Part shown: positions 22,078 through 35,600 of the stretch, in pieces
Numbering within the stretch: the stretch's first letter is position 1
Layout: the number at the start of each line of letters is the position of its first letter
Source of the DNA: Plasmodium malariae
Lineage: Eukaryota; Apicomplexa; Aconoidasida; Haemosporida; Plasmodiidae
DNA length: 64,000 bases
Assembly (NCBI RefSeq): GCF_900090045.1
Contig: NC_041785.1
Span: 2,376,001 to 2,440,000, forward strand
Reading direction: 5' to 3'
Translations under genes and position numbers: made by a program
The notes under the pieces: model-generated
The model's input: the letters and a program-made list of their open reading frames with translations, nothing else
Told to the model about the DNA's origin: nothing
Database searches by the model: none

Positions 22078-23042
22078 ATAACTCTACCAGCGGCCATATT
22101 GTATGTTCTTATGTTAGTCATACCACATTTGCTACGCGTTACAATAGGAATATTCAATAGGAATTGTTAACTGCAAATTCGGACGATATTTTAAATAATT
22201 TCATACAAATATTATCATATTTTTATCGCTCATGTGTAAATTTTTACGTAATTTTAAATTTATTCTCGTTTGTTTTTATTGTTTACACATACATTTATGT
22301 TGTTGATTTTACTCCATTTTACGCACTTTTGCTGTTTCTTTTTTTCTTTTTTTTTGTAATGGCAAAAAGAAATATTACTAATTATTATGTTTTTTTCTGC
22401 ATCTTTTAAATTTTGAAATATTTAGATACAAGTTCGACAAAAAAATAGAAAAAAAAAAAATACATACGTACGTACGTATATATATATATGTAAATATATA
22501 TTTATTTACATGTTACACATATTTGAGACTTCAAAATTTTGTAGTACCTATCGTTCTTAATTTTTTTACTTTGGCACTTCTATAAACTTTTAATTTGTTT
22601 TCTTTAATTTTATATAATTTACTGCTTTTCTTTAAGGACATTTTCTTTTTTTTTTTTTTTATTACTGCTTTTATATTATGACCATGTTCATAAATGTTAT
22701 TTGCACTTTTATTTTTTTTTTTTGTTTTTTATTATATCTAACATTTACTTGCCTAGTTACCGTGTAACCATTTAAGAATTTAATGTTTCAATAATAAGCT
22801 TTAAGAAAAAAAAAAAAAAAAAAATAAAGTAAAATAAAATAAAATTACATATCTAATTTTTTTAGCATTTTTTAAAGTTTATAACTGCATTTTATAGACC
22901 TTAACATATGTATATATATATATATATGTATATGCCTTTATGTGAGTAGTGGTCCTAGTATTGCATAAAATTTGAGCTGTATACGTATTTGTATCAATGT
23001 ATGTATACATGTACGTAAATATAAGTAACGATCAACGCTTTA
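22078..23042. other. Intergenic between the RAP gene and GILP
   Basis: T-rich 3' flank, TA/TATG tracts and poly-A (22808-22823). The only coding candidate is the 36-residue basic frame at 22531-22641 (-), listed separately. Confidence 0.5.
22531..22641 (-). CDS. Candidate 36-residue basic microprotein
   Basis: ATG frame on the minus strand: MSLKKSSKLYKIKENKLKVY, then RSAKVKKLRTIGTTKF and TGA. About a third of residues are Lys or Arg, and codon use is not repeat-like. It could be a tiny ribosomal-type protein, the terminal exon of a longer gene, or chance. I do not recognise it. Confidence 0.35.
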   Translation of the reverse strand: MSLKKSSKLYKIKENKLKVYRSAKVKKLRTIGTTKF

Positions 23043-24944
23043 ATGAAAATAATTTTAATCTTAACATTTTTCCTTTTTTTCGAAAGATACTACTTTTTGA
23101 ATATTCAAAAGAGGAAAACTTATTATTTCCTGAACAACAAAAATAATTTTAGGAAAAAAGAAAAACATGTTTGCAAGAGTTTAAAATGTAAATTAGAAGG
23201 CATAGAATATAAAGTTCACAATTTGGACAATTCAACTGATTTTTACAAAAATGTATTAGGTTTCAAAATTTTAGAAAAAGGAAATAATTTCGCTAAAATT
23301 TTTTTAGGAGTTAATGAAGCCTATATAAAAATAATACAAAAAGATGAAGAGAACATGACCATAGGGGAGGTATTGTGAAAGAATGTGATAAATATTGCTT
23401 AAAAAAAAGAAAAATAAAAAAATAATAAATAAATGAATGAATAAATAAAATAATATTTACCTGATATAATTATGGTACAATGATATGCATATGGAGATTA
23501 ATAAATGAGCCTACACACACACAACAAAAGAAGCAAATACATTAACCTATAAATATACATATTTGTATAAAATGTTGGTGTATATTGTAATTCATTTATT
23601 AAATTTTCTCTAACGTTTTAATTGAATTTCTTTTACCTTTATGACAGCATTCTTTCCTTGGTTTGGGAATACATTTAAAAGAATTTGATATAGATAAAAC
23701 AAAAACTTACAAAGGAAATGTGGAGGAGGAAATTGAAAAAAGACCTATCACAGCTTGTATATTGCCAGATGAAGATGTAAAAGGAGGAAAAATAAGAAAA
23801 TACTTATACAATAATTGTAAATTGCAAATATTTGAAGTGTAAGCATTTGAAGTGTTCAACATTTTAAATATAAAAATTCAAAAATTTAATTATGTTATAT
23901 TAGGCACAAGTCAGGAGGTTTTGGACCAACTGTTTCATAACTGACCCAGACGGTTATGGTATAGAAGTAGTGTTGCAAGATGATGGAAGCAAGCTTAATA
24001 GGGTATTACATATATAAGGAGAATAGACAATTTTTTTTTTTTTTTTTTTTATAATTCTTAATGTTATATATCGTGTGTGATATGCTCAATTTTCTGCTAA
24101 AATTTTCGTGCATGCACCTATACAAGTGTCAATTTTTTCTTTACATTATATGTTTATAGATTAGACTGTTTACAACATCAACAAAAGATTCTCAGAAGTT
24201 TTATTCCGATATATTGGGCATGGATGTAAGGAAAAAAAAAAAAAAAAAAAAAAAAAGTAGTAGCAGTTGAAGTAACAGTTACTGTTACACGTACATTCAC
24301 ACGTACCATTATAGTTAGGATGCCCGTTTTTGCTACAATTTTCTGAACAAGTAATGCTAAATTATTTTTTTTTTTTTCTGACTTGTACATGTTTTATTTC
24401 GAATTTGTAGCTGGTTAAAATACAGAGTCATTTAGAAGAAATTTCATACCCCTGGAATATTTATGGAGGTATGAGTTATTTTTATTCCTCAAAAAAAAAT
24501 TTAACCTTACTACAATTAGCATATGCATATGATGAGGATAAGGTAAAGAATGCTGCCTAGAGTTACATTATTTTACTTAAAATTTTGCTTGTATAGGACG
24601 AACTATTTTTTCTTGTGTGTTTAGAAGTTTTTGTGTATTGTATTTTTGATCGTACATTAGGGGCATTTTTTTTAATTTATTTTGTTGCACAGCCGATTTG
24701 TTATTTTTCTATATGGCGATTTTTCCATTTTTCCACTATTTCATTTTTCTCCTTTTCTTTTTTGGTATTTCCCTCGAAGCTGCACATGGGGAATTCCCTG
24801 GGAAATATAATTTTAAGTTTCGATGATTTAAATGCAGTTGAAAAAAGGCTACGAGAAAATAACATCGAAATAGTAAAGTGCCAAAATGGCATGTTAGTGA
24901 AAGACACGGACGGATATGATGTTTACTTGAAGGGGAATAAATGA
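23043..24944 (+). CDS. GILP: Glyoxalase I-like protein (GILP), probably apicoplast
   Basis: Six exons: 23043-23369, 23648-23776, 23904-24002, 24160-24225, 24411-24542 and 24780-24944. All junctions are in phase 0 and give 305 residues. A hydrophobic start (MKIILILTFFLFFERYYF) followed by a basic Lys/Asn-rich stretch is a bipartite apicoplast leader. Two VOC-type (glyoxalase/bleomycin-resistance fold) halves follow: FYKNVLGFKILEKGNNFAKI in exon 1 with CFITDPDGYGIEVVL in exon 3, and FYSDILGMD in exon 4 with MLVKDTDGYDVYL in exon 6. The DPDGY and DTDGY strands carry the acidic residue that often ends the VOC metal site, but a full glyoxalase I ligand set is not obvious, so activity on methylglyoxal is uncertain. 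The phase-0 exon structure is unusually regular. Confidence 0.88.
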
Positions 24945-25686
24945 GAAAAATTTGCATGAACATATAAGAATTTTTAAAAAAGTAGTAATAACAATTATGA
25001 ACAATTTTTGAAGTTAAGATTATATATACGCAAAATATAACTTTATTATAGTAAGAAGTTAAGAACGTTAATGCTGTTACCAATTGGGGAATAATTACGG
25101 ATTGTCAAAAATAATGTTTATAAAACGATCATTAAAAGTGAGATATAACAAAATAAAAAAGGGGGAGATAAATAATGGTAAAAAGTTACATTAACGGACA
25201 GAAAAAGAAAAAGAAAAAAAAGGAAAATAAATAAATAAAATAAATAAATCAATCAATAACTAACTAAATAAATATATAAATAAATAAATGAAATAAATAA
25301 ATCGATCAATAACTAACTAAATAAATGAAATAAATAAATCGATCAATAACTAAATAAATATATAAATAAATCAATAAATAAATCAATAAAATAAATAAAA
25401 AAAAATAAATTATAAAATTGTAATAAAAATGGCTAGCCGCAAACTAGCTAAAAAAGAAATTAAAAAAAAAAAAAAAAAGTTGAACGTTTTAAATATACTG
25501 ACTATATGGAGCATATTGAACTTATTGAAGAAATTAATACACAATAATTAACAGAATATAACCACGGAACAGTGTAATTCGCTTTAATCAAATTAAGGCG
25601 TATTTTTTGCGTAACGGAATGCACACAATGTGCATGTTTTGTATTCCCATGTAACGGGAATTTATGGAAACGTGTAGCAAGATTAG
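24945..25686. other. Convergent 3' intergenic region
   Basis: Lies between the 3' ends of GILP (+) and the SNF2-HNH gene (-). It contains an AATAAATAAATCGATCAATAACTAAC-type array at about 25220-25410 and a poly-A stretch near 25465. No gene seen. Confidence 0.6.
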
Positions 25687-28600
25687 CTATTCTCTCTTGC
25701 GTCTATTTTTTACGTCATCTTTTGTTTTTTTTTTATGACAAAATGTACACAAAGTTTGTAAATTGTCAAAAGAGGCTTCCCCTCCTCCTTTAAAAACAGG
25801 TAAGATATGATCTACATGCCAAATGTAACCATCTGTTGGTTTTTGAAGTATGTTTTTTAAATGCTCAATGTTTTCAATAAATAAAGGATACATTTTAATA
25901 AAATAATCTATTTTTTCTTTAACTGAAAAATATTTTTTGTTTTTAATTTGCTTAATTAAATTTTGACAATCCAGCCTACAGATATTGCAAACACCTTTAT
26001 CTCTTTCATATATTAACCTTCTTATGCTACATGAACTTTTTTTTAAAAAATATAATTTTCTGCAATTTCCTGCACAAAATAAATCATTTTCATTACATAT
26101 AATAATTTTTTTGATATTCGAATTTTTTTTTAATTTAATACTATTTAATTCGTTTTTAAATTTTTCGACAATTTCTGTGTTCGAATTTTCGTTTAAATAA
26201 TGAAGAATATCGTTCTCCTCGAGTATACCATTTTTTGTGAAATGCAAATAATTTTTACAGTACAAACATTTCAAGCTATTGGTTTCTTCATCATATTCTT
26301 GATAATAGAAGACTTGAAATTTCCCTTTAAAACTGTTTTCAAGATATGCTTTTACATATATATTGTCTTTTGAAGTAGTGTTTTTTATATATCTTTGAAA
26401 TTTTAAGCATTTATTTATATTTTGATTTGCTCTTAAATATTTAAGTAGAGATATATTAATATCACATTTTTTCTTTTCAATTAATTTTTTTTCATTCATA
26501 TTTAATTTGTTGTAATTTTGAAGAAATTCCTTTGCGTATTTTTTTACACTCTTTCCATTTTTTTCATTATCTTTAAAATTATTCAGATCTTCGATAGGAA
26601 AGTTTGTTTTTTTGTTTTTATTATATGTGTGTATTCTGTTCGTAAGTGTGTTTATTTCGAACAAGTACCTTCTTTTCTTTTTGTTCTTTTTGTTGTAGTC
26701 CTCACACTTTGCAGTTTCATCATCTGAGGATATTTCGACTTTTACAATTTCGCATTCATTTTCTGCTTGGAATGTTTTGCTCTCCTTGCTGTTTCTCATT
26801 GACCTCTTATAATCATTATTATCATTACCATCGCCATTGTCACCATCAACATTGGGAGCATTACAGCTAGTATATTTTCTAACCAGGTTTAGCTCATCTC
26901 TATTTGTGCCAACCCCCCTATTCTCGTTAATTATAGGAAGCATATCGTTAGAAAAATTTTCATAAAAGAGATCTTTACTGCTAAAATTTGTTCCATCAAT
27001 TATGGAGCGAGTGCTATGAGAACAAAGGGTAAACCTCTTCCATGTTTTATGATCGCTACCTAATCCATTTTTCAATAAAAAATAAAAAATGTATGTATTT
27101 AATTTTTGATTTTTTCTAAATAACCTACTTTCACATTGTTGAAGATGAAAAAAGTTCACTGGCAATTCTACGAAAAAACATAAATTGCAAAAACTGAAAT
27201 CTAATCCATGACTAACGGAGCATATAGTAAAGATGCCATAGTAGCAGTTGTCGTTATTTTGAAAGTAGCTAATTTTTTCTAGTTTCTCTTTTTCGGTTAA
27301 ACACCCATTTAATACAACATAATCTATGTTTATTTTTTCTTTTTCCTTTTTCTTTTTAATTATTTTAAGTACTTCTTCTTCTATACATTTGCACACAACA
27401 AGGTGATAACAAAAAATAATTTTTTTTTTCCCAGGAAATAGTTTTTCAATATATTCCACTGCGTTTACAACTTTGGACAATCCTTCCTCTTCTTTTTTCG
27501 ATTTGATATCAACACGAAACATTTCGTTGAGTACTTGTCTATTCCTTTTTCCCATCAATATATCATTTTTGTAGTGTTGAGATATTTCCCCATTTTCGAA
27601 CTGTTCATCATTTTTTTCTTTTTTTGGATCATATTCTTTGTCGGTTATCTTATTATATACGATAAAACTCTGATTATCATTTCTATAATCTTTTATCGAT
27701 TTTTCCCATATATCATTTGGCAAGTATATGAAAAATCTTTTCAAATGTGGGAAATTATTTTTAAAAATATTTGAAATGTTTCTTCTTATAATTACTGTTT
27801 TTTTTAAAAACAAGTTGAATTCCCAAGATCTTAAATTCTCTTCATATATTTTTTCTCCCCTATAAAAATATTTTTTACAGAATTCTTCTCCAAACACATA
27901 TTTATTTTTGCAAAATATTTTATTATTATTAATCAAGTATTTAATTTGATGAAATATATTTATTGGTCTGTTAATTGATGGTGTTCCGCTCAAGAATATA
28001 ACTTTGCTCGTACTTTTTATTTTTCTTTTCATCATTTTAGCGAACTGGCTCTGTTTTCCATAGTGTACTGTTCTTATATAGTGGCTCTCATCGACGATGA
28101 GCAGCTTAAACTTGATAGTCCTTAGCAGGTTGTACAACTTTTTAAAAATGTTGAAGGAGACGATGACAACTCTGGCAGGTAGGCAAGAAAAAGTGAGGGG
28201 AAAATGTAATTCAAAATATAGACCAAAATGTAGGAAACAATAAAGACTAAAATAGGGGCCAAAATGTAGGGAAAAATAAAGACTAAAATAGGGGCCAAAA
28301 TGTAGGGAAAAATAAAGACTAAAATAGGGGCCAAAATGTAGGAAAAAATAAAGACTAAAATATGGGCCAAAATGTAGACCAAAATGTTGACCTAACTATT
28401 GGCCAAAATGTAGGACAAAATACAGAGAAAAACAAAATGAACAAGTTATCTTTCAAATATCTTTTCATTTGGCGGGAGAAGCACAATGTGTGTGTAAACA
28501 TGAGCATTTTATTATTTGTTTTGTTTTATTTTTTCTAGCTTCTTGTAAATCTCATTATTAACATAGTTATCTACTGTCATAATGTCCACTACTATGGTCC

Positions 28601-30844
28601 CTTTTCCACTTACTTGTAATTCTCAATCAGCTTCGGAAAGTCGTTAGAACTCGATATGACCAAAATTTTGGAGGTGTCAAAGAAGTTAATAAATTTTTCT
28701 ATTTCGGACAGCCAATTAATTTTTAAAGAAGATGGAGCAACAATTAAGGTGGGGTATAAATTAAAAAAATAAAAAATAGCAATAGACTGTAAAGTTTTTC
28801 CTAGTCCCATTTCATCGGCAATTAAAATTCTTCCATTTTTTTTCTTAAAAAAATAAATGGTTTCTAATTGGTAAGGTGCAATAACATTTTGTATTCTAAT
28901 AGGTAATTTTTTTTTTATTTGCTCTAGGCAAATTTTTTTAATTTCTTTTGAAATATTTTTTTTTATTTTTCTTTTTTTTTTAGCATAATAGTGTTTCAGT
29001 ATTTCTATTTTCAATTCTGCTCTATTGAAAATGTAAGAATTATTATATAATTCTTCCGCATTATATAAATTGGTTATTACTTTCTCCTCTTCATGTAGTT
29101 GATCTTCCTCCTTTGTTCGTAGCAAATTTTTGTCCTCGATATCCGTTACCCTCAAATGTTTTTCCCTTCTATGTAGTGCGTTCTGCTTTCTCGTAATTTC
29201 GTTTAACTGGAATCTGTATTTTCCATACGTCTGTGCAATAACATCTATGTATTTATTTTTTAAGAAAAAATTATGCATACTACGTTTGTTACAGGAATAA
29301 TTATTACACTTGTTGCTACAATTGATACTATACATGTTACTACACTTTTTGTAGGCATGTCGGAAAAAATAGAATACGGTATGAGGAATCTCATAAATAT
29401 AGCAGTAATGAAATAATTTATAAATGAAATAATGTAATAATAACTGATAGGAGCATAGATTGAATACACATCCCGATAGATAATTATTATTGTTAACATT
29501 CATTCTTTTGAATGTTTCTCTCTTTTTATTATCCCTAGATAGATGGAAGGGAAATATACCACTATCTATATAGTCTTTTCTGGGTTTCCAGGTCAATGGT
29601 AAATATTGTACTTCATCAAAGAAGTCGTTTTTTAAATAAGCACCAACATATCTCTTAATTGCATTTTTATACAACTTCATGGAATATTTCTTTTTAGATT
29701 CGATAAAATCTTTAAATTTTGTGTTATATAAGAAAAGCATGTATTCATTTGGCTTTTTTCTCTTTATATAATTGTACTTCCTAAGGAGAGAGGCGTAACT
29801 AACCGTATTAAAAGAGTAGTTGTAAAAATTGCAAGAATGGGAAGTACCGAGACGATATATATTTTCTCTTTTCCGATAAGGAGAAAAAATAAATTGATTA
29901 AAGTAACTGTTGTTCAGATCAAAATTGTTATTCATTTTATAAATATACTTAATAATATTTCTGTATTTAATTTTATTCCTTTTAATTTTTCTTAAATCTG
30001 TAATTACTTCTTTAATTATTTCGCTAATAATTTTATTGAAAATACTTCCATATTTTATGTTCCCAAAAAAATGTATACGATATGAATCCTTATTTTCTAT
30101 TTCAAAACATATCCTCTTTTTATTTTTGAAAATTTTTTTGTCTCTTTCATTAAATAAGAATTTATCTATATTCCCTCTGGACACTCTCTTATTGCACTCT
30201 TTACATGTGAAGAAATATCCATATTTTCCCTTACTCACGCTAGTTAAACCGTTGCACAAGGTACATCTTATATGTTGACATAACTCCTTATTCGTTAGCT
30301 TTGTCTTTTTCATTAAGTCATCAAATCGAAGTTTTGCTGATATAATTTTTTGAAATTTATGCTGTAGATCTTTTTTATTTATCTTCACTGTGTTCGGGTC
30401 CTTCGGAATTTTGACTCCTTCTTCAGGGGTATTCCTCCTTTCCTTTTCTTTAAATGTAGTGATATCTCTCACTGTTGTTTCCTCTACACTACTTCGTACT
30501 ATCTCACCCCCTTTGAATTTGACAAATAACTTGGCAGAGTTTTCTAAACAAATGCCTTCTGCTTCAGCATACTTTGTTTCAAGATGAGTATTTTCCTTCT
30601 TCAGCTCTAATGGGCCAAAAGAATGTAAGTCATTTTGCTCCTTCTTCTGTTTCTTGTTCAAGTGATTAGATACCTTGTCCTTTATTTCCCCTCCCCTCCT
30701 TTTTATTATCTTTTCATGTTTGTGTAAGATCGTGGTATTGTATACACTCGTGCTTATAGGAATATTATAGCTCAAATGATTACTAGCTGTTTTTTTCTCT
30801 TTTATGTTTTTCCTGTGTTTTTTGAAGAAATACTTACTTCTCAT
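25687..30844 (-). CDS. SNF2-family helicase with C-terminal HNH nuclease domain, ZRANB3-type
   Basis: Two exons, 30844-28614 and 28171-25687, 1571 residues. The GTAAGT..CCAG intron of 442 nt carries a 36-nt minisatellite. An N-terminal zinc ribbon (CTLC ... CKEC, about 192-222) is followed by a low-complexity linker. The SNF2 ATPase follows: Walker A in ADEMGLGKTLQS (about 677), DESH (about 771) and LSGTPSINRP. The helicase C-lobe (about 980-1100) ends in CESRLFRKNQ, a divergent motif VI. The C-terminus (about 1470-1570) matches the ZRANB3 tail: DLFCAGNC, GVCNICRLDC, then the nuclease HVDHILPVFKGGGEASFDN and LCTFCHKKKT with HNH residues intact. ZRANB3 is a fork-remodelling translocase and structure-specific nuclease, so a nuclear replication-stress role is inferred. 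Between the lobes lie Asn/Lys-rich inserts. Confidence 0.9.
28216..28380. repeat. 36-nt minisatellite in the SNF2-HNH intron
   Basis: About 4.5 copies of a 36-nt unit consisting of AAAATAGGGGCCAAAATG then TAGGGAAAAATAAAGACT. It creates a minus-strand open frame (ILAPILVFIFPY repeats) that is intronic. Confidence 0.9.
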
Positions 30845-31033
30845 ATTTCACATGTACGGACAAAAATTCCCTTAACTGGGGGTGATACCAATTTTTGCAC
30901 TTAAAAATCTGGCAAAAAAGGTGCAGTCATAACACACGCACATATGTCCATATATATACATACATACGTATAAATGTACGTAAGTAAAAGTTTATATTGC
31001 ACATACAAGTAAAAATATATTATTGTATATAAG

Positions 31034-31081
<48 letters not shown>

Positions 31082-31846
31082 ATTTTATTTTATTTTTTTC
31101 CTTTTTTTCTTTGCATATTTCTAGTCATTATTTTCAAACGTGCAATTTAGTGTAACAACTTAACAATTATACCATTTTTTCCATTTTATTTGACCCAAGG
31201 TGATAAAAAAAAAAAAAAAAAAAAAAAGGGCAAGATTTCGTTCCATACGTGAATCCACGGATATGTGTACATACGTTGATAATCATTCACATAACTGCAC
31301 ATACCTTCTCACATATTCACTCACTATATGCGACATAATATCTGCGCACTTTGTATGTTGAAGGATTGTTCAGCACAGAAAAGTTTTGAGCTCATTTACA
31401 TTAAAAAAAATACAATTATATCTTTTGGTTTTGTTTAATTAGTTTATGTTCATAAAGAAAAACGTTTATACTATACATACATAATGTTATCTGAACTATA
31501 ATGAAACACGCATAATGTACATACATATGTATTATTATATTGTGTATATATATGTACGTAATATGTATATAATCTACAAGTACTTATATATGTATGGTTT
31601 AAAAGGGATGAATGGGCGGGAGCAAAATGTAATATACACACATTAAATAAGGTTAAATTTAGCAAAAATCAAATGTAAGAAATTAAATTTGAAAAAAATG
31701 TGCGACGTTACAATTGAAAAAAATGCGCGAAGTTAAAATTAAAAAAAATGCGCAAAGTTAAAAAAGAAAAAAATGTAAGCTAAATTTAAAAAAAAAAAAA
31801 AAAAAAAAAGACTGTTAAACGAGGCACCTCTTTTTTCCACCATTTA
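30845..31846. other. Intergenic between the SNF2-HNH start and the GYF gene end
   Basis: Promoter region of the SNF2-HNH gene and 3' flank of the GYF gene, both minus. It contains TA tracts (31040-31076), poly-A (31207-31227, 31788-31809) and a short array of AAAAAAATGCGC-type units (about 31690-31775). No gene seen. Confidence 0.55.
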
Positions 31847-32641
31847 CTACACTTTTTTCTTCTTTTTTGGATTACTGTTCGAATTATTTTTGTTGCTTAT
31901 TTTAATAAACTCATTTGCAAAATGATTTAGTTTTTTCTTATCTTCAATACTGTGTTGAAGGAACGCATAAATTTCTTCTGCTTTCTGCGTAAATAAATGG
32001 AAAAAAAAAAAAAATTTTTTTTGGTACATAATTACGAGGAGAGTACGAAAAACGGCATACAGAAAAGTAATTTATCTCACAAATATATATATATATATAT
32101 ATATATGTATACATGTGCTTGTATGTTGGCGTGAGTATATTCAACTGCATTCAATGCACATGAGACTCCGAAAATTTACCTTGAAATTTTTTAAAAAGTT
32201 TAACAGCGAATCATCTAGGGGCAATTTGCACGAATTCGTCAACTGTTTCAAATCTAACACAAGAAAGTAAAAAATAGAAAGATGTAAAAAATAATATAAA
32301 GAAAAAAAAAAAAAATCAAAAATATGCGAAAAAAAAGGGACACAATATATGCTCGGAAAAAAAAGAAAAAAAAAAAAAAACACACACACACAGACACACA
32401 TACATAGGAAGAAGCAAACGCAAATGTAAAAATATTATGGATGTTAAAAAGAAGATAGTATATATTATGTACCCGTTAATTCCTGCCCGGATGAGTTTGT
32501 TTTCTTCTTATTATTCTCAACTGTAAATGGGGGAAAGAACGTATACTGTTTATTATAACATATTTACATGGTAATAATAAGAGGTACTAATGGCAAATAC
32601 ACAATAACGAAATGAACATACGTTATGCATGCAATGCATAT

Positions 32642-32679
<38 letters not shown>

Positions 32680-35600
32680 TTTTTTTTCTAGCTTCTTATT
32701 TTGTTTTTATTTTTTTGCTACCTTTGTTGGTTGTAGAATTTGTAAGAGGAGGAAACTTCTTGTCCTCCTCACTAAGTTTCGTATCTACACTTTCATTTTT
32801 CCATTTCTTTTTTTCATTACTTTTTTTATTATTTAAATCTGCACTACTAATGGTGTTATTATTATTTCTGGTACCAATTCCAACAACACAATTCTTAACA
32901 GTATTCGTACAATCCGCGGTTAGATGAGCACAAATGATATTACTACTACTATAGTTATTACTACTACCAGCGTTATTGTTACTGTTTGAACCAGTATTGG
33001 TATTGGCTTTACTTAGCGAATTCTTATTCGCCGTCTTAGCTTTATTTAGTTTAGCCCCCGTCGTTAAGTGTGGAAAGTCTACGTAATCTGTATTTTTTTC
33101 GCTTTTACTGTAATAAACATCCCACCCTGTTTTTCTACCATTAAGGGTATTACTTCCATTGTTATTACTACCATTATTACTTCCAATATAATTATTAATC
33201 GCATTGCTATTGTTATTACTACTACTACTACTACTACTATTCGCCAATTTCTTTTTTGTGTTTTCCATTTTAATTTTCATGTTTACACTCTTTTCTTCGC
33301 CTTTCATGATATCCACCAATTTGTCAATTTTTCTTTCCTCAGTTATACTCCACTTCATCTTCTCCATTGTTTTTTTGGCCCCGTTGTTCGAAGTACCATT
33401 AGCACTATTAGAGGCAGTGTTAGTTGTACTGTTAGCACCTTCACTTTTATTACCACTGCCAAATGTACTGTTAAGGTTACCTTTATTCGTGGTATCATTT
33501 TTGCCCCTCTCACTTTTTGCATTTTCTTTATTCTTTTTTTCCTCATATTTTATCGTACCTTCTATTTTCTTAACTCCCCCCCTTTTGCTTTTCCTTTCAG
33601 TGTGTTCGTCTCCCTCTTCCAACCCTTCTTCTACTACTTCTACTGTTTTTCCTTCTGTCAATGATTGCTCCACAGACGATTCGTTGTTAATTTTGTTAAT
33701 TTCACCATCTTTCTTTTTTTTTTTGTTTTTATTTTTCTTTTCATTTTCCTTTCCTACATCTATGCTTTTATTACCTTTTTCCGAATTTTCACTTTTTCTT
33801 TTTTTTATCGCTTCCTCAATTTCATCCCTCTTTTCTTTCTCCTTTTCTTTCTCTTTCTCCTTTTCTTTCTCTTTCTCCTTTTCTTTCTCCTTCTCCTTTT
33901 CTTTCTCCTTCTCCTTTTCTTTCTCGTTATCATTACTCAATTTTTTGTTATCTCTCTTACCTTTTTTGTCTTTTTTGGATGAAGCGATCGATTTGCCTTT
34001 CTCCAGTATTTGTTCTTCTACATTTTCTTGTTCCTTTTCATTACAAACAGTGGACAAGCTTTCATTTTTTTTTATCTCTTCTTCGGTCCGTTCTGCATGG
34101 GCTTTATTATATTTTTCAACATTCAACTTGTAGCTTATTTGTTTAGCAACAGAAGAATCATAAATAGGATTGCTATCCGAATGATATGCACTCACAAGAT
34201 TGTCATTATTCATTAAACAACTGCTTGTTAAGTCATTGCTTGGAAGACCATTACTCGTCATACCGCTACTTGCAATACCGCTACTTGCAATACCACTACT
34301 TGGAAGACTGCTACTTACCATATTACTATTAACCAAATTGATGCTCATCTGCATGGCCTTTTGCTTTTCTACTTCGATTTCGCTTTTTATTACCTTGTTC
34401 ATATCATTGCAATAAATATTTCTGTTATTTCTATCGTTCTCTGTTGCAGTTTCATTTGCGTAATTACTCATTTCGTTCTCTTTTTTATCTAAAAATTCGT
34501 TAGAAAGATAGTTGTGCTTTTCATTTATTAAGATGTCATTACTATTAATAATTTTACTATTACTGTTTGTCAGGCACTTGATAAGGTTTGTACTATTATT
34601 GCTAACTTCATTCTCGCTCAAAAAATTGCTCGTGGAAATGATAGAATCTCTAATATGATTGCTGTCGTTTAATGTTGTACTTTCTACATTGTTCATAGTA
34701 GTTGCAGTTGCAGTTATTGCAGTTATTGCATTTATTGCAGTTGTTGTAGTTGCAGTTGTTGTGGTTGCAGTTGTGGCTGCTGTAGCTGTGGTGTTAGCAA
34801 GTGTGTTGTTATTAATATTTAATATATCCTTCAAATTATTTGTTAATCTTGCTGATTTCATTTGATAGTTAGTAACATCTATATAGTCGTTTCTATCTAC
34901 ATGCATTAGGTTACCACTGCTGCAACTACTGCTACTATTACGTTCATTGTTCAAAATTATTCTCTTCTGTTGTTCTGCCTCAATTAGTTTATTTAACTCT
35001 TCTATACGTTTTCTTCTTTCTTCAATTATTTCTACATCATTTTCATGCATTATCAATGTTTTTAATTGTGCTTTCTTTTCAATTAAAAAATTAATGTATT
35101 CTCTGTTATGCATAACATTACACTTTCTGCTGGCATGGTCATACGAACCGACATTACAAAATTGGTTGTTCGAGCAGCTGTCAATGCTGCTATTCATACC
35201 GCTATTGTTCATGCTGCTATTGTTCATACCGCTATTCATAACAGTGTTAACTTGAATCTTCTTGACACTACTGTTGCTATCTACATTTCTATTTTTTTCT
35301 AATAAAATAAAATCCTTTTCACGACCTGCTGACCTTGTTTCTTCACATCTGTTGAGTACATGCTTGTACTCTGTGCTGTAAAAATCATAATCATTATCTG
35401 TGCTGACCTTATAAGAATGTTTTTTCCTCATATAAGTTAACGGAAGAACAAATGGGAAAGTACCTGCTGGAAACATTTCATTGAATTTAATCCATTGCAT
35501 ATTTTCACTAAATCGGATTGGTAAGTCATGTGGGAAATAATTCAAAGTCCACCAATAAAACATCAGTTCTGATGAAAAAGGGCCTTGAACAATACCAGAT

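Noticed and set aside
28122..28382. 86-codon minus-strand frame with ILAPILVFIFPY repeats
   Set aside because: Translation of the 36-nt minisatellite in the SNF2-HNH intron.
28551..28607. Extra exon in the SNF2-HNH intron (VDNYVNNEIYKKLE)
   Set aside because: Protein-like, but the donor at 28613 joined directly to 28171 gives the expected VVIVSFNIF continuation; including this stretch needs implausibly short introns.
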